In this document: one piece after another, positions 26,359 through 36,639 of the stretch
How the letters are laid out: every line of letters starts with the position of its first letter
How positions within the stretch are numbered: position 1 is the first letter of the stretch
Assembly: GCA_021107755.1 (NCBI GenBank)
Contig: JAIOSF010000033.1
Coordinates: forward strand, 1 to 63,352
Length of the DNA: 63,352 nucleotides
Direction of reading: 5' to 3'
Origin: Arcobacteraceae bacterium
GTDB taxonomy: Bacteria; Campylobacterota; Campylobacteria; Campylobacterales; Arcobacteraceae
The notes under the pieces: generated by a model
What the model saw: the letters and a program-made list of their open reading frames with translations, nothing else
Databases searched by the model: none
Told to the model about the DNA's origin: nothing
Made by a program: the position numbers and the translations under genes

Positions 26359-27567
26359 TTGAAATACTTCGAATCAGCCATATCAACTCCTATAGTCTCA
26401 AGTGCTGCTTTTGCTTATGAAAACTCACAAGAGGGTGAGGATATCTTTGCTGGAAAATCGCCAAAACCATTATACTCACGGATGGGAAATCCAACAAGTA
26501 GTGTGTTAGAGGAAAAACTCTCACAGATGGAGGGTGGAATAGGTGCTGTTACTACTAGTTCTGGTATGGGTGCTATTACTATGAGTATTATGAGTTTATG
26601 TTCAAGTGGAGATGAGATTATCTCTGTTGGAGGATTATTTGGTGGAAGTTATGCTTTGATGACTCAAACACTCCCTAGATTTGGTATAGCAACACGCTTT
26701 TTAAGTTGTGATGAGATTGCTTCAATAGAGTCCAATATAACAGATAAGACAAAAATCATTTTTTGTGAGTCTATTGGAAATCCAAATTTACGACTTCCTA
26801 ATCTTCAGATGATTGGTGAAATTGCTTCGAAATACGGTATTGCTTTTATTGTGGACAATACAATATCACCAATAGTGGTAAAACCTTTTGAGTATGGTGC
26901 GGATATTGTTATCTATTCCACAACAAAAATTATTAGTGGAAACTCTTCTGCTTTAGGTGGAGTTGCCATTTTTAAAAAAGTTGAAGAAAATGATAAATTT
27001 CATAATAGTAGATATCAGTTTTTAAAACCATTTATCAATAAACTTCAAGGCAAAGCACTTATTGGATGCGCTAAAAAAAGAGCGATGAGAGACTTTGGTA
27101 TGAGTGCAAATGCCAATAGTAGTTATCAAACTTTACTTGGTCTTGAAACACTCCCTTTGCGATTACAACAGATTAATAACTCTTGTGAAATAGTTGCAAC
27201 ATTTTTAGAAAAAAACGGAATTAAAGTAAATCATCCTTCACTTCTAAAACATCCAGATAATCAACTTTACAAAGAGAGATATAGTGCTGGTGTAGGTTCT
27301 ATGATAACTATTGATATGGGGACAAAAGAGAAAGCTTTCACCTTTCTTGATAGTTCAAAACTTTGTATCTTAACTGCAAATATTGGAGATAGTAGAACTT
27401 TAGCATTACATATGGGTAGTACTATATATAGTGATTTTACACAAGAACAAAAAGAATTTTTAGGTATTACTTCTGGACTTATTCGTGTATCTATAGGCTT
27501 AGAAGATCCTAAATTTATTTGTGATGATTTGCTTGAATCCTATAGATTAAGTGATTTGAAGATATAA
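26359..27567 (+). CDS. Cys/Met-metabolism PLP enzyme, probable O-acetylhomoserine sulfhydrylase
   Basis: A 402-residue PLP enzyme of the cystathionine-gamma-synthase/MetY family. Visible motifs are YSRMGNPTSSVLEEKLSQMEGG (landmark only), the aspartate of FIVDNTISP, and the PLP lysine in YSTTKIISGNSSALGG. I prefer the TTG at 26359-26361, which has AAAGGA six bases upstream; the longer frame to 26323 lacks a ribosome site. It probably makes homocysteine or cysteine from an acetylated or succinylated acceptor and sulfide. MetY, MetZ and gamma-lyase cannot be separated by eye. aroK follows after 8 nt. Confidence 0.8.
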   Translation: MKYFESAISTPIVSSAAFAYENSQEGEDIFAGKSPKPLYSRMGNPTSSVLEEKLSQMEGGIGAVTTSSGMGAITMSIMSLCSSGDEIISVGGLFGGSYALMTQTLPRFGIATRFLSCDEIASIESNITDKTKIIFCESIGNPNLRLPNLQMIGEIASKYGIAFIVDNTISPIVVKPFEYGADIVIYSTTKIISGNSSALGGVAIFKKVEENDKFHNSRYQFLKPFINKLQGKALIGCAKKRAMRDFGMSANANSSYQTLLGLETLPLRLQQINNSCEIVATFLEKNGIKVNHPSLLKHPDNQLYKERYSAGVGSMITIDMGTKEKAFTFLDSSKLCILTANIGDSRTLALHMGSTIYSDFTQEQKEFLGITSGLIRVSIGLEDPKFICDDLLESYRLSDLKI

Positions 27568-27575
27568 TAATAGTT

Positions 27576-28085
27576 ATGAGAGATAAGAATATTATACTAA
27601 TTGGTTTTATGGGTGTTGGTAAAGGAACTATCGCACGAGCAATAGTCGCTCAAAGTAATTACTTTGCAATTGATACAGATGATTTAATAGAAAGTTTAGA
27701 AAATACAAAAATAAAAAAGATATTTGCTAAAGAAGGTGAACCATATTTTAGAGACTTAGAAAAAAAATGTGCTCTATGGTGTGAAAAAAACCTACAAGGT
27801 ACTATTATATCTACAGGTGGCGGATTTTATCGACAAGAAAATATCCATAAGATTGGTACAGTGATATACTTAAAAGCAAGTTTTGAAAGTATTATAAAAA
27901 GACTTGAAAATGCACCAAATTCAAAAGCAAAATTCAAAAAAAGACCTCTATTGCAAGATTTAGATAAGGCAAAAGATATTTATAACCAAAGAGTTAAAGA
28001 GTATGAATCGGTTGCCGATATTGTTATTGATGTGGATGATTTTGATGCTCAAAAAGCAGTAAAAAATATTTTAAAAGCAATTTAG
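27576..28085 (+). CDS. aroK: Shikimate kinase
   Basis: AroK phosphorylates shikimate in chorismate synthesis. The 169 residues show the P-loop GFMGVGKGTIARA (about 9-21), the substrate/Mg motif DTDDLIE, EPYFRDLEKK, and the glycine-rich ISTGGGFY. The lid region around KKRPLLQD is present. Serine of the usual GKS/T is glycine-threonine here (GKGT), still a workable P-loop. It sits in a run of amino-acid genes before hisD. Confidence 0.93.
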   Translation: MRDKNIILIGFMGVGKGTIARAIVAQSNYFAIDTDDLIESLENTKIKKIFAKEGEPYFRDLEKKCALWCEKNLQGTIISTGGGFYRQENIHKIGTVIYLKASFESIIKRLENAPNSKAKFKKRPLLQDLDKAKDIYNQRVKEYESVADIVIDVDDFDAQKAVKNILKAI

Positions 28086-28099
28086 AAAAGAAGAGAAAA

Positions 28100-29392
28100 A
28101 TGAAAATAATAAATACAAAAGATAGTAGTTTTACGGTTGAGTTTGAAGAGATTTTAGGGAGAGCTAAAGTTGATATCAAAAAAGTAAGTTCTATAGTAAA
28201 CGGTATTATAGATGATATTATAGAAAATGGAAATAGTGCAGTAAAAGAGCATATATCAAAATTTGATAATTGGACTCCAGCAAATGATACAGAACTTTTT
28301 GTAGATGTAAAAGATATGGAAAAAGCATACAATAACATAGATGAAGAGCTAAGAAAGTCTTTGCACTTAGCACATGATAGAATTAAAAAGTACCATGAAA
28401 AACAACTACCAAAATCATGGTTGGATTTTGAAGACAATGGTACTATTCTTGGACAAAAAGTAACTCCTGTAGATAGAGCAGGGCTTTATATCCCAGGTGG
28501 AAAAGCTGCATATCCAAGTAGTCTGTTGATGAATGCAATTCCTGCAATTGTAGCGGGAGTTGAAGAGATCGTTGTATGTACACCAACACCTGATAATGAA
28601 CCAAATGAATTATTATTGGCAGCTTGTCACCTATGTGGTATTAAAATAGTTATGAAAGTAGGTGGGGCTAGTGCAGTTGCAGCTATGGCTTATGGAACAG
28701 AAAGTTTAAAGAAAGTTGATGTGATAACTGGTCCTGGAAATATTTTTGTGGCAACTGCTAAAAAACTTGTATTTGGTGAAGTAAATATTGATATGATTGC
28801 AGGACCTTCTGAGATAGGAATATTAGCAGATAGTAGTGCAAAACCAAAATATTTAGCTATAGATTTATTGAGTCAAGCTGAGCATGATGAGATGGCTAGT
28901 TCTATTATGATTACAACTGATGAAAGTGTAGCACGAGCTACTAGTATTGAAGTTGATAACTATTTAAAAGTATTAAGTAGAAATGAGATAGCTAAAAAAT
29001 CAATTGATGAAAGAGGTTGTATAATAGTAACTGATACTATGGAACACGCAATTGAATTGATGAATGAGATTGCACCAGAACATTTAGAAGTGATGACACA
29101 AAATCCTTTTGAATTACTTCCAAGTATCAAACATGCTGGGGCAATATTCTTAGGGGAAAATACACCAGAACCTATAGGGGATTATGTTGCAGGTCCAAAC
29201 CATACACTTCCAACAGGTGGAACTGCAAAGTTTTATAGTCCGCTAAATGTGGAAAACTTTATGAAAAAAAGTTCTATTATTAGTTTTAGTAAAAAAGCTA
29301 TCAATCAAGTTGGAAATGAATGTGCTCTTTTAGCAGATACTGAAAGTTTAACAGCTCATGCTGAGTCTGTTAGAGTACGATTAGATAAATAA
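28100..29392 (+). CDS. hisD: Histidinol dehydrogenase
   Basis: HisD is the zinc enzyme that oxidises histidinol to histidine in two steps. The 430 residues contain PVDRAGLYIPGGKAAYPSSL, KVDVITGPGNIFVATAKKLV, the zinc-region DLLSQAEHDEMA, APEHLEVM and the C-terminal GPNHTLPTGGTAKF signature. Full length. The gap from aroK is 14 nt; a DUF2018 gene follows. Confidence 0.97.
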   Translation: MKIINTKDSSFTVEFEEILGRAKVDIKKVSSIVNGIIDDIIENGNSAVKEHISKFDNWTPANDTELFVDVKDMEKAYNNIDEELRKSLHLAHDRIKKYHEKQLPKSWLDFEDNGTILGQKVTPVDRAGLYIPGGKAAYPSSLLMNAIPAIVAGVEEIVVCTPTPDNEPNELLLAACHLCGIKIVMKVGGASAVAAMAYGTESLKKVDVITGPGNIFVATAKKLVFGEVNIDMIAGPSEIGILADSSAKPKYLAIDLLSQAEHDEMASSIMITTDESVARATSIEVDNYLKVLSRNEIAKKSIDERGCIIVTDTMEHAIELMNEIAPEHLEVMTQNPFELLPSIKHAGAIFLGENTPEPIGDYVAGPNHTLPTGGTAKFYSPLNVENFMKKSSIISFSKKAINQVGNECALLADTESLTAHAESVRVRLDK

Positions 29393-29413
29393 AATAAAAT
29401 ATATAAGGAAAAT

Positions 29414-29713
29414 ATGATGAGTAAATATGATGCATTATTTGAAGATGAAGAGAATATATTTGGGGGAACGCCAAGATCAAAATTTTGGGATATAGCAAAT
29501 CAAGCTAGTGATGATTTAGTAAAAGACCAGTTCGATGTTTTTGTACAAAAGTTTACAATTATGGAAAATTTTCTAATTGAACATTATGGTGAAGAGAAAC
29601 TTGAACAGATGATAAAACAATATGGACTTGAAAACTCTATGAAATTAGAAGAGGATAAAAAAAGTACTTATATTGCATGGACTGGTGATATTGTTTGTAG
29701 GTTAGATAGTTAA
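29414..29713 (+). CDS. DUF2018 family protein (HP0242-like)
   Basis: A 99-residue acidic, mostly helical cytosolic protein. The pattern FxGxPxxKxWDI(I/A)xxAS (here FGGTPRSKFWDIANQAS) and the following helix with MENFLIEHYGEEKLEQM fit the DUF2018 family, whose Helicobacter pylori member HP0242 is known for a knotted homodimeric fold. Function is unknown. Two ATGs in tandem (29414 and 29417) follow AAGGAAAAT. It is sandwiched between hisD and the polyprenyl synthase gene, probably in one transcript. Confidence 0.8.
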   Translation: MMSKYDALFEDEENIFGGTPRSKFWDIANQASDDLVKDQFDVFVQKFTIMENFLIEHYGEEKLEQMIKQYGLENSMKLEEDKKSTYIAWTGDIVCRLDS

Positions 29714-29721
29714 TTTAGAAC

Positions 29722-30618
29722 ATGGAAGCATTATTAAAAGTTAAAAAGCAGATAAAAATATTTGTTGAAGAGATTGGTGATAAAAAAAGTATAGAGCTAC
29801 TTACCTTATTATCAGAGGGTAAGATGCTACGAAGTAAATTGATACTAAAAATTGCTGGAATTAGTGATGAGAGTATTAAACTATGTGCAATAGTTGAGAT
29901 GATACAATCAGCGTCATTACTGCATGATGATGTGATAGATGAAGCAGATACAAGAAGAGGTAAACCCTCTATCAATGCACTTTTTGATAATAAAACCTCT
30001 ATTATGTTTGGAGATATTCTTTATTCAAAAGCGTTTACACAACTAACTACAATGGATAAAAATATAGCATATACTATCTCAAACTCTGTAACACTTTTAA
30101 GTGTGGGTGAGATGATGGATGTTGATTTAACCCAGACATTTAATACTTCATATGACAAATATTTCGAGATGATTTATAAAAAAACAGCCTCTTTAATAGA
30201 AGCGAGTGCAAAAGCTGCTGCACTTTTAAGTGGAAAAGATGAAGAAGCTTTTGCAATTTATGGAAAAAATCTTGGACTTGCTTTTCAGATGATAGATGAT
30301 ATTTTGGATATTACTGCTGATAGTGCTACACTAGGGAAACCGGCGATGCTTGATTTTGTAGAGGGAAAAGTTACTATCCCTTATCTTTTACTACATGAAC
30401 GAATTGAAGATAAAGAAAGACTAGAAAAACTCTATAAAAAACCATTAAATGAGAAAGAAACGCAATGGATAAAAGAGCAAATGATAGAAACAAAAGCACT
30501 AGAAGATAGTGTAAAACAAGCTCAAACTCTTGGACTAGAAGCTATTGAAGCTATCAAAGAGTACAACAATCAAGATTTAGAAAATATAATGAGTGATATG
30601 ATAAATAGAAGTTTTTAA
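29722..30618 (+). CDS. ispB: Polyprenyl diphosphate synthase (octaprenyl type)
   Basis: A trans-prenyltransferase that elongates farnesyl diphosphate to make the quinone side chain. The 298 residues show the first aspartate-rich motif SLLHDDVIDEADTRRG (about 70-85) and the second, FQMIDDILDITAD (about 193-205). GKMLRSKLILK is the N-terminal substrate region. The protein is about 20 residues shorter than E. coli IspB. Exact chain length cannot be read from sequence, so the symbol is tentative. Confidence 0.85.
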   Translation: MEALLKVKKQIKIFVEEIGDKKSIELLTLLSEGKMLRSKLILKIAGISDESIKLCAIVEMIQSASLLHDDVIDEADTRRGKPSINALFDNKTSIMFGDILYSKAFTQLTTMDKNIAYTISNSVTLLSVGEMMDVDLTQTFNTSYDKYFEMIYKKTASLIEASAKAAALLSGKDEEAFAIYGKNLGLAFQMIDDILDITADSATLGKPAMLDFVEGKVTIPYLLLHERIEDKERLEKLYKKPLNEKETQWIKEQMIETKALEDSVKQAQTLGLEAIEAIKEYNNQDLENIMSDMINRSF

Positions 30619-30646
30619 AGTTTGAGTTAGATTGACGGGAGATTTT

Positions 30647-31558
30647 ATGAGAATATTAATTACTATACTTTTTATGATTACACTAGGTTTCTCTCAGTCA
30701 TTGTTCCTTCCCTTGCCACAGAAAATATCTTACAATAAAGAGAAAGTAGATTTAGGAAAAAACCTTTTTTTTGATCCCCTTTTATCGCGAGATAAAGATA
30801 TCTCTTGCCACTCTTGTCATTTTAATTATGGTGCGGATAGAGAACAGTTTAGTATAGGAACAGATAATCAAAAAGGTTTTATAAATACTCCATCTGTTTT
30901 CAATTTACCATATAAAATAGGTTATTTTTGGAATGGAAGAAGCGAAACTTTAGAAGAACAGATGATAGATGGACCATTTTTTAATAAACATGAGATGGCA
31001 AGTAGTAAAGAGGTAATTGAAAAAAGATTATTAAATAGTCCAAAATATATTCATATGTTTCAAAATGTATATCATCAAAAACCAAATTTTAAGTTAGTTC
31101 TTGATGCTATTGTTGAGTTTCAGAATACTCTTATTTCTAAAAATTCAAAATTTGATAAGTATCTTCGTCATGAATTAGAACTATCTTTGGAAGAGCAAAA
31201 GGGGATGGAACTGTTTATCTCTTATGGTTGTGCTTCTTGTCATAATGGAATTAATCTAGGTGGTAACTCTTATCAAAAATTTGGTACTGTTATTGAACTT
31301 AGAGATAATTTGGGTCAATGGGAAGATAGATACAAAGTGACTGGAAAACTTGAAGACAAAAATGTTTTTATTGTTCCAGGTTTACGAAATGTAGAAAAAA
31401 CTGCACCATACTTTCATAGTGGACATATAAAAACTCTAAAAGAAGCAATTATGTTAATGGGGTATTACAATATTGGTGTTGTTTTGACAAAAGACGAGAT
31501 TCACTATATCGAAAAGTTTTTGCAAACAGTTACTGGGGATTTACCAGAAACATTTTAA
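30647..31558 (+). CDS. Di-haem cytochrome c peroxidase (MauG/CcpA family)
   Basis: A periplasmic protein of 303 residues with leader MRILITILFMITLGFSQ. Two haem motifs are present: CHSCHFNYGADREQFSIG in the N-terminal electron-transfer or peroxidatic domain, and CASCHNGINLGG in the C-terminal domain. The C-terminal helix region with PGLRNVEKTAPYFHSGHIKTL is typical. I start at 30647, because GGGAG lies six bases upstream; a TTG at 30632 is unlikely. It reduces hydrogen peroxide with cytochrome electrons. A histidine kinase gene follows after 15 nt. Confidence 0.9.
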   Translation: MRILITILFMITLGFSQSLFLPLPQKISYNKEKVDLGKNLFFDPLLSRDKDISCHSCHFNYGADREQFSIGTDNQKGFINTPSVFNLPYKIGYFWNGRSETLEEQMIDGPFFNKHEMASSKEVIEKRLLNSPKYIHMFQNVYHQKPNFKLVLDAIVEFQNTLISKNSKFDKYLRHELELSLEEQKGMELFISYGCASCHNGINLGGNSYQKFGTVIELRDNLGQWEDRYKVTGKLEDKNVFIVPGLRNVEKTAPYFHSGHIKTLKEAIMLMGYYNIGVVLTKDEIHYIEKFLQTVTGDLPETF

Positions 31559-31573
31559 TCAAAGGTTATACAG

Positions 31574-33076
31574 ATGAAAATAGATTTTAGACTTACCTCT
31601 ATTACAGTACTTCTTATGGGAGTACTTTATCTTGCTATAGATTTTAATTCTCAAATGAATCATTTTCATCATAACTCTTTAGATACAATTAAAAAATTGT
31701 ATGCATTAGATAACAGTTGGAAAGAGCATCTAGATATTTTAAAAGAATCCTTAATCGTAGGGAAATTTAACAATGATATTTTAGTAGAGCATAATAAAAA
31801 AAGTAAAAATTTAGAAAAGATGTTATTAGAAGATAATATTGCCTATCCTCAGGTTCATAAAAAATTAGAGGAATACTTAAATAAAAGAATTGAGTTAGAG
31901 GACTTAACAAGTCGATTTATTATGATAAATGCTAAAATAAAAAACTCCTTATCTATACTTAATAAAATGTTAAGTAGTTTAGATAGAGGTGATAAAATTT
32001 ATTTTAATAATTATTTAAAAATAGTAACAGAGTTGAATGATATGAAAAATAGTTTTGATCAAGAGTATCATTTCTCAAAGAGTTTATTTGCATTTTTTAA
32101 AAATAGTCAAGGTAAAAATAAAATATATAAACTTCATTATATTCATATATCTCTATTGTATAAAGAGATTCCAAGGTTACACAAAGTATTCATTGAAATT
32201 AAAAATAATAATTTACAAAATACTATTAAAGAAGCTTTTCAAATACTAGAAGATGAATCTCAAATACAAGAAAATACAATGGACAATAAGTTTTATATTA
32301 TGATGGTTGTGTATATAGTATTTTTCATCATTATTTTAATATTAGTTCGAGATTTGAAAAAACATATAAGTCAATTAAGATTAAAAGACAAGGTTTTGTA
32401 TGAACAAGCAAAAATGGCATCAATGGGTGAGATGATTGATGCTATAGCACATCAATGGAAACAACCAATTAGTTTAATACAGTTAAATACAAATTTTCTT
32501 ACCTACCAACTTGTTGATGATAAACTTCTTAAAAATGATTTAGAAGAGTATCAGCAAAAAGTTTATGCACAAATTGAACATATGACAAATACACTCAATG
32601 AATTTAGAACATTTTTAAGACCAAATAAAGAGAGAGAAGAGTTTGATATTGAAAAAAGTATAAGAAGTGTCTTATTTCTTATAAAAGATGAATTTATGAA
32701 ATATACTATTAATGTTGATATTATAGTAAAACAAAATTTAATAGTAAATGGTGTTGAAAATGAGTTTAAACATGTGGTTTTAAATATATTAAATAATGCT
32801 AAAGATGCATTTATTGAAAATGAAATAAAAGATAAAAAAATTATCATTACATTAGAAAAAGTTTATGGTAAAAATAGTATCACTATATTGGATAATGCAG
32901 GAGGAATACCTGAAGATATTATAGAACATATTTTTGAAGCAAATTTTACAACAAAAGAAGAAGGTATTGGTACTGGTATCGGACTTTATATGTCAAAGCA
33001 GATTATTGATAAATCACAAGGTAAATTAAAAGTTCAAAACCAAGACAATGGTGCTTGTTTTACAATTATCCTTTAA
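31574..33076 (+). CDS. Sensor histidine kinase with helical periplasmic domain
   Basis: A 500-residue membrane kinase. One membrane segment is at about 10-25, a largely helical periplasmic domain at 30-235, and a second membrane segment (IMMVVYIVFFIIILIL) near 240-258. The cytosolic part has a short coiled coil and HisKA-type box MGEMIDAIAHQWKQPI, the phospho-acceptor histidine being in AHQWKQP. The ATPase boxes are NILNNAKDAF (N), DNAGGIP (G1) and GIGTGIGLYMSKQ (G2). No response regulator is adjacent, so it is an orphan. It follows the peroxidase gene and could sense peroxide or redox state, but the ligand is unknown. Confidence 0.88.
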   Translation: MKIDFRLTSITVLLMGVLYLAIDFNSQMNHFHHNSLDTIKKLYALDNSWKEHLDILKESLIVGKFNNDILVEHNKKSKNLEKMLLEDNIAYPQVHKKLEEYLNKRIELEDLTSRFIMINAKIKNSLSILNKMLSSLDRGDKIYFNNYLKIVTELNDMKNSFDQEYHFSKSLFAFFKNSQGKNKIYKLHYIHISLLYKEIPRLHKVFIEIKNNNLQNTIKEAFQILEDESQIQENTMDNKFYIMMVVYIVFFIIILILVRDLKKHISQLRLKDKVLYEQAKMASMGEMIDAIAHQWKQPISLIQLNTNFLTYQLVDDKLLKNDLEEYQQKVYAQIEHMTNTLNEFRTFLRPNKEREEFDIEKSIRSVLFLIKDEFMKYTINVDIIVKQNLIVNGVENEFKHVVLNILNNAKDAFIENEIKDKKIIITLEKVYGKNSITILDNAGGIPEDIIEHIFEANFTTKEEGIGTGIGLYMSKQIIDKSQGKLKVQNQDNGACFTIIL

Positions 33077-33156
33077 TCAATAAAGAGTAGTTAGATTTGC
33101 TATAAGTAGTTTTATAGTAAAATACTTACTTTAAATAATACTAGGAATAATTAATA

Positions 33157-34929
33157 ATGAAATTTTCAAACTGTTTTATGCCAACAACAAAAGAAACACC
33201 AAATGATGCAACACTTCCATCACACCAGTTTTTAATAAGAGCTGGATTTATTAACCAACAAGGTTCAGGGCTTTATAACTATATGCCTTTGGGTAAAATT
33301 GTACTTGACAAAATAAGATCTGTTGTTAAAGAGGAACTTGATAATGCAGGTTGTAGTGAAGTACAATTAGGTTTTGTAACACCGATGGAACTTTGGGAAA
33401 AAAGTGGACGAGCTTCTAAAATGGGCTTAGAGATGCTTAGAATAAAAGATAGAAAAAACAATGATTTTGTATTAAGTCCTACAAATGAAGAAGCGATGGT
33501 AGAGCTTGTAAAAAACAGAGTTAATAGCTATAAAGATTTACCACTAAATCTATATCAAATCAATACAAAATTTAGAGATGAAGCCCGACCTAGATTTGGA
33601 CTTATGAGAGGACGAGAGTTTCTTATGAAAGATGGTTATTCTTTTCATGAATCTATTGAAGATATGCAAAGAGAATTTGCACTTATGGAAGAAACTTACA
33701 AAAAAATATTCACAAGACTTGGACTTGATTTTAGAGTAGTTGAAGCTGATAGTGGAGCTATTGGTGGAACTGGAAGTAAAGAGTTTCATGTAATTGCAGA
33801 CAGTGGAGAAGATACAATTGTTATATGTGATAACTGTGAATATGGAGCAAATATTGAAGCAGCAGTTAGAAAAACAAGAGTTATAGATACAGTAAAATTA
33901 GACCTTAGTGGAAAAGTTGAAACACCAAATCTTACAACTATTGATGAGGTAAGTTCATTTTTAAAAGTAAAACCATCGCAAACTATCAAAGCTGTTATCA
34001 AAAAAGCTATCTATGAAGAGGAAACTAAAGTAGTAGTATTTTTTGTAAGAGGGGATGATGAACTTGAAGAGACGAAAGCTTGTAATAGTGTCAATGCTTT
34101 AGAACTTGAAGATGCAACAGAAGAAGATATAAAAGCTGTTGGGTTAGTAGCTGGATATGTTGGAATTGTTGAGTTACCTCAAAATATCACTTATAAAATA
34201 GACAATGAACTTAAAGATACACATGATATGGTATGTGGTGCAAATGAAGAGAACTATCATTTATGTGGTGTTGATGTTTGTTGTAAAGACGAAGATATTT
34301 ATGCTGATTTAGTTGCAGTACAAGAGGGAAATATCTGTAATTGTTGTGGCGGAACTTTAGGATACACTAAAGGAATTGAAGCTGGACATATTTTCCAACT
34401 TGGAACAACATATAGTGCAGCTCTCGAAGCACATTTTTTAGATGCAAATGGAAAATCAAAACCATTTGAGATGGGAACTTATGGTATAGGGGTGAGTAGA
34501 TTAATAGCAGCTGTTGTTGAACAAAGCCATGATGAAAAAGGGTGTATCTGGACAAAAGAAACAGCTCCATATTTAGTTGATGTGATTGTATCAAATGGGA
34601 AGAAAGAAACAGAATTTGATATGGCTGAACAAATATATAAAAAATTGGCTAATACATATAAAATAGATACAATTTTCGATGATAGAAAAGGGAAAAAAGA
34701 TACATATGGTTCTAAGATGGCTGATTTTGAACTGATTGGTTTCCCTTATGCTGTTGTTGTTGGGAAAAAACTTCAAGATGGATTTGTTGAAATAATTGCA
34801 AGAAAAACTGGAGAAAAAGCAGAAGTTTCTATTGATAATATAGACTATTTATGTCAAATAATTGATGCTTTAAAAAATGAAGATTATAGTATCAAAGATG
34901 CTATACATTATGTAGATAATAAAAAATAG
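33157..34929 (+). CDS. proS: Prolyl-tRNA synthetase
   Basis: A 590-residue class II enzyme of the bacterial type with the editing insertion (about 220-400). Motif 2 is [26 protein letters not shown] and motif 3 is [30 protein letters not shown] is the proline-site segment. The C-terminal anticodon-binding domain ends around [21 protein letters not shown]. The insertion contains a cysteine-rich patch ([12 protein letters not shown] and NICNCCGGT) which could be a metal site. The only aminoacyl-tRNA synthetase in the window. Confidence 0.97.
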   Translation: MKFSNCFMPTTKETPNDATLPSHQFLIRAGFINQQGSGLYNYMPLGKIVLDKIRSVVKEELDNAGCSEVQLGFVTPMELWEKSGRASKMGLEMLRIKDRKNNDFVLSPTNEEAMVELVKNRVNSYKDLPLNLYQINTKFRDEARPRFGLMRGREFLMKDGYSFHESIEDMQREFALMEETYKKIFTRLGLDFRVVEADSGAIGGTGSKEFHVIADSGEDTIVICDNCEYGANIEAAVRKTRVIDTVKLDLSGKVETPNLTTIDEVSSFLKVKPSQTIKAVIKKAIYEEETKVVVFFVRGDDELEETKACNSVNALELEDATEEDIKAVGLVAGYVGIVELPQNITYKIDNELKDTHDMVCGANEENYHLCGVDVCCKDEDIYADLVAVQEGNICNCCGGTLGYTKGIEAGHIFQLGTTYSAALEAHFLDANGKSKPFEMGTYGIGVSRLIAAVVEQSHDEKGCIWTKETAPYLVDVIVSNGKKETEFDMAEQIYKKLANTYKIDTIFDDRKGKKDTYGSKMADFELIGFPYAVVVGKKLQDGFVEIIARKTGEKAEVSIDNIDYLCQIIDALKNEDYSIKDAIHYVDNKK

Positions 34930-34942
34930 ATTAAGAGAAACT

Positions 34943-36637
34943 ATGAATATTGAATTTTTAAATTCAATAAGGGAAAACAACACTACAAAAGAGGGGATGA
35001 AGTTTTTATATGAAACTTTATCTCTACAAGAACAAAAATGTTGGGATGAGACAACCCAACAAAACATCACAAACTTTGGAGAACTCTTTTCTCTTAAAGC
35101 AAAACAAACTCCAAAACAAATAGTTATCAATGAGGTTGATACAAACAATTCATATACTTATGAAGAGTTAGAACTTAGCTCAAACAAAATAAAAAACTTT
35201 TTACTTAATACAACACAAGAGTATCAAATTGGGATAAACTATCATAATAGTTTTGAGTTCTTGGCAACGGTGATAGGTATCAATAAGGCAGGAAAATTAG
35301 CAATACTTTTTAACAATAGAGAACCAGAAAATAGACTTGAAGAGTTAGCCCAAACAAGCAATACAAAAATAGTATTTGGAAATTCTATTAAAGGTTTACA
35401 AAACTACAATATATTAGAGATACTTCAAGGCTCATTGTCCAAAATTTCAAATCCAAAATTCAAAACTCAACTTGATGATCCAGCTTTTGTTATCTTTACA
35501 AGTGGGACGAGTGGACCTAGTAAGGGAGCTTTATTTTCTCATAGAAGAGCAATTGGAGCTGGAATTGCTTGGAGTTTAAGAACAGGTATGACAAGTAGTG
35601 ATAACTGTTATATTCCACTTCCTTTATATCATGGGAATGCTTTAGCTGTTGCTTTTAGCAGTGTTATTTTTGCAAATGCAACAGCAACTCTACGGATAAA
35701 ATTTTCAACTACACATTTTTTTGAAGATATAAATAGTTATAAATGTAATTATATGGTTTATATTGGGGAGCTTTGGAGATATATACTAAAAAGATATGAC
35801 ACAAATCCCAATAAGTATTTAAAAGTGATATTTGGAAATGGTTTAACAAAAAACCTGTGGAATAAAGTTGTAGAACAGTTTAATATAACTCATGTAGTAG
35901 AACATTTTGGCTCAACCGAGATGCCAGCAGGTGCTTTGACAAATTGGTTTGACAAAGAGGGGTATTGTGGCTATTTACCTGCGGATGACCCAAGACTTAA
36001 TGAGATGGTACTAGTAGATGAGAACTACAAAGTAGTTTCTTATGGGAAAAATGGTCAAGCACTTTTTAAAGTGCCAAGTGGAGTTTATAAAGGGTATTTG
36101 GATAGTAGTTTAGATGAAACAAAATTACACCGAAATTTTTTTGAAACTGGTGATGCGTGGTGGAAAAGCGGAGATCTATTGAGCTCTTCTGAAGATGGGT
36201 TTTACACATTTATAGAAAGACTTGGTGATACTTATAGATTCAAAGGAGAAAATGTCGCTTGTGTAGATGTGGAAGAGAAAATAGATGAGTGTGGAGAGTT
36301 TGATGAGGTTGTTGTTTATGGAGTAAGCTTACCTAATATTGATGGTAAAATAGGGATGGCTTCACTTGTAACTAAAGAGAAACTCAACCTTGATATATTT
36401 TTAAAAAAACTACAAGAGAAGTTACCGTCATATGCTTTACCATATATTTTGAAATTTTCACAACAGAAACATATTACAACAACAACATTAAAAATTCAAA
36501 AAACTGCATTGGCAAAAGAGGGTATTGAAAACTATAAAAAAGCTAAACATTTTGTATTAATTAATGGTAAATATATTGAGTTGAATCAAATATTGTATAA
36601 TAAAATAAAAAATTGTGAAATAATATTAGGAAAATAA
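34943..36637 (+). CDS. AMP-forming acyl-CoA synthetase-like protein (FATP type)
   Basis: A 564-residue adenylate-forming enzyme. Motifs include FTSGTSGPSKGALFSHR (ATP loop), EHFGSTEMPAG (A5) and SGDLLSSSEDGFYTFIERLGDTYRFKGENV, where GDTYRFKGENV is the hallmark of fatty-acid-transport-protein-type very-long-chain acyl-CoA synthetases (GDTFRWKGENV). The expected end (LPSYALPYILKF, KIQKTALAKEGI) follows. No membrane segment is obvious. Substrate is unknown. A gene of unknown function follows after 2 nt, so the two probably act in one pathway. Confidence 0.82.
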   Translation: MNIEFLNSIRENNTTKEGMKFLYETLSLQEQKCWDETTQQNITNFGELFSLKAKQTPKQIVINEVDTNNSYTYEELELSSNKIKNFLLNTTQEYQIGINYHNSFEFLATVIGINKAGKLAILFNNREPENRLEELAQTSNTKIVFGNSIKGLQNYNILEILQGSLSKISNPKFKTQLDDPAFVIFTSGTSGPSKGALFSHRRAIGAGIAWSLRTGMTSSDNCYIPLPLYHGNALAVAFSSVIFANATATLRIKFSTTHFFEDINSYKCNYMVYIGELWRYILKRYDTNPNKYLKVIFGNGLTKNLWNKVVEQFNITHVVEHFGSTEMPAGALTNWFDKEGYCGYLPADDPRLNEMVLVDENYKVVSYGKNGQALFKVPSGVYKGYLDSSLDETKLHRNFFETGDAWWKSGDLLSSSEDGFYTFIERLGDTYRFKGENVACVDVEEKIDECGEFDEVVVYGVSLPNIDGKIGMASLVTKEKLNLDIFLKKLQEKLPSYALPYILKFSQQKHITTTTLKIQKTALAKEGIENYKKAKHFVLINGKYIELNQILYNKIKNCEIILGK

Positions 36638-36639
36638 AT

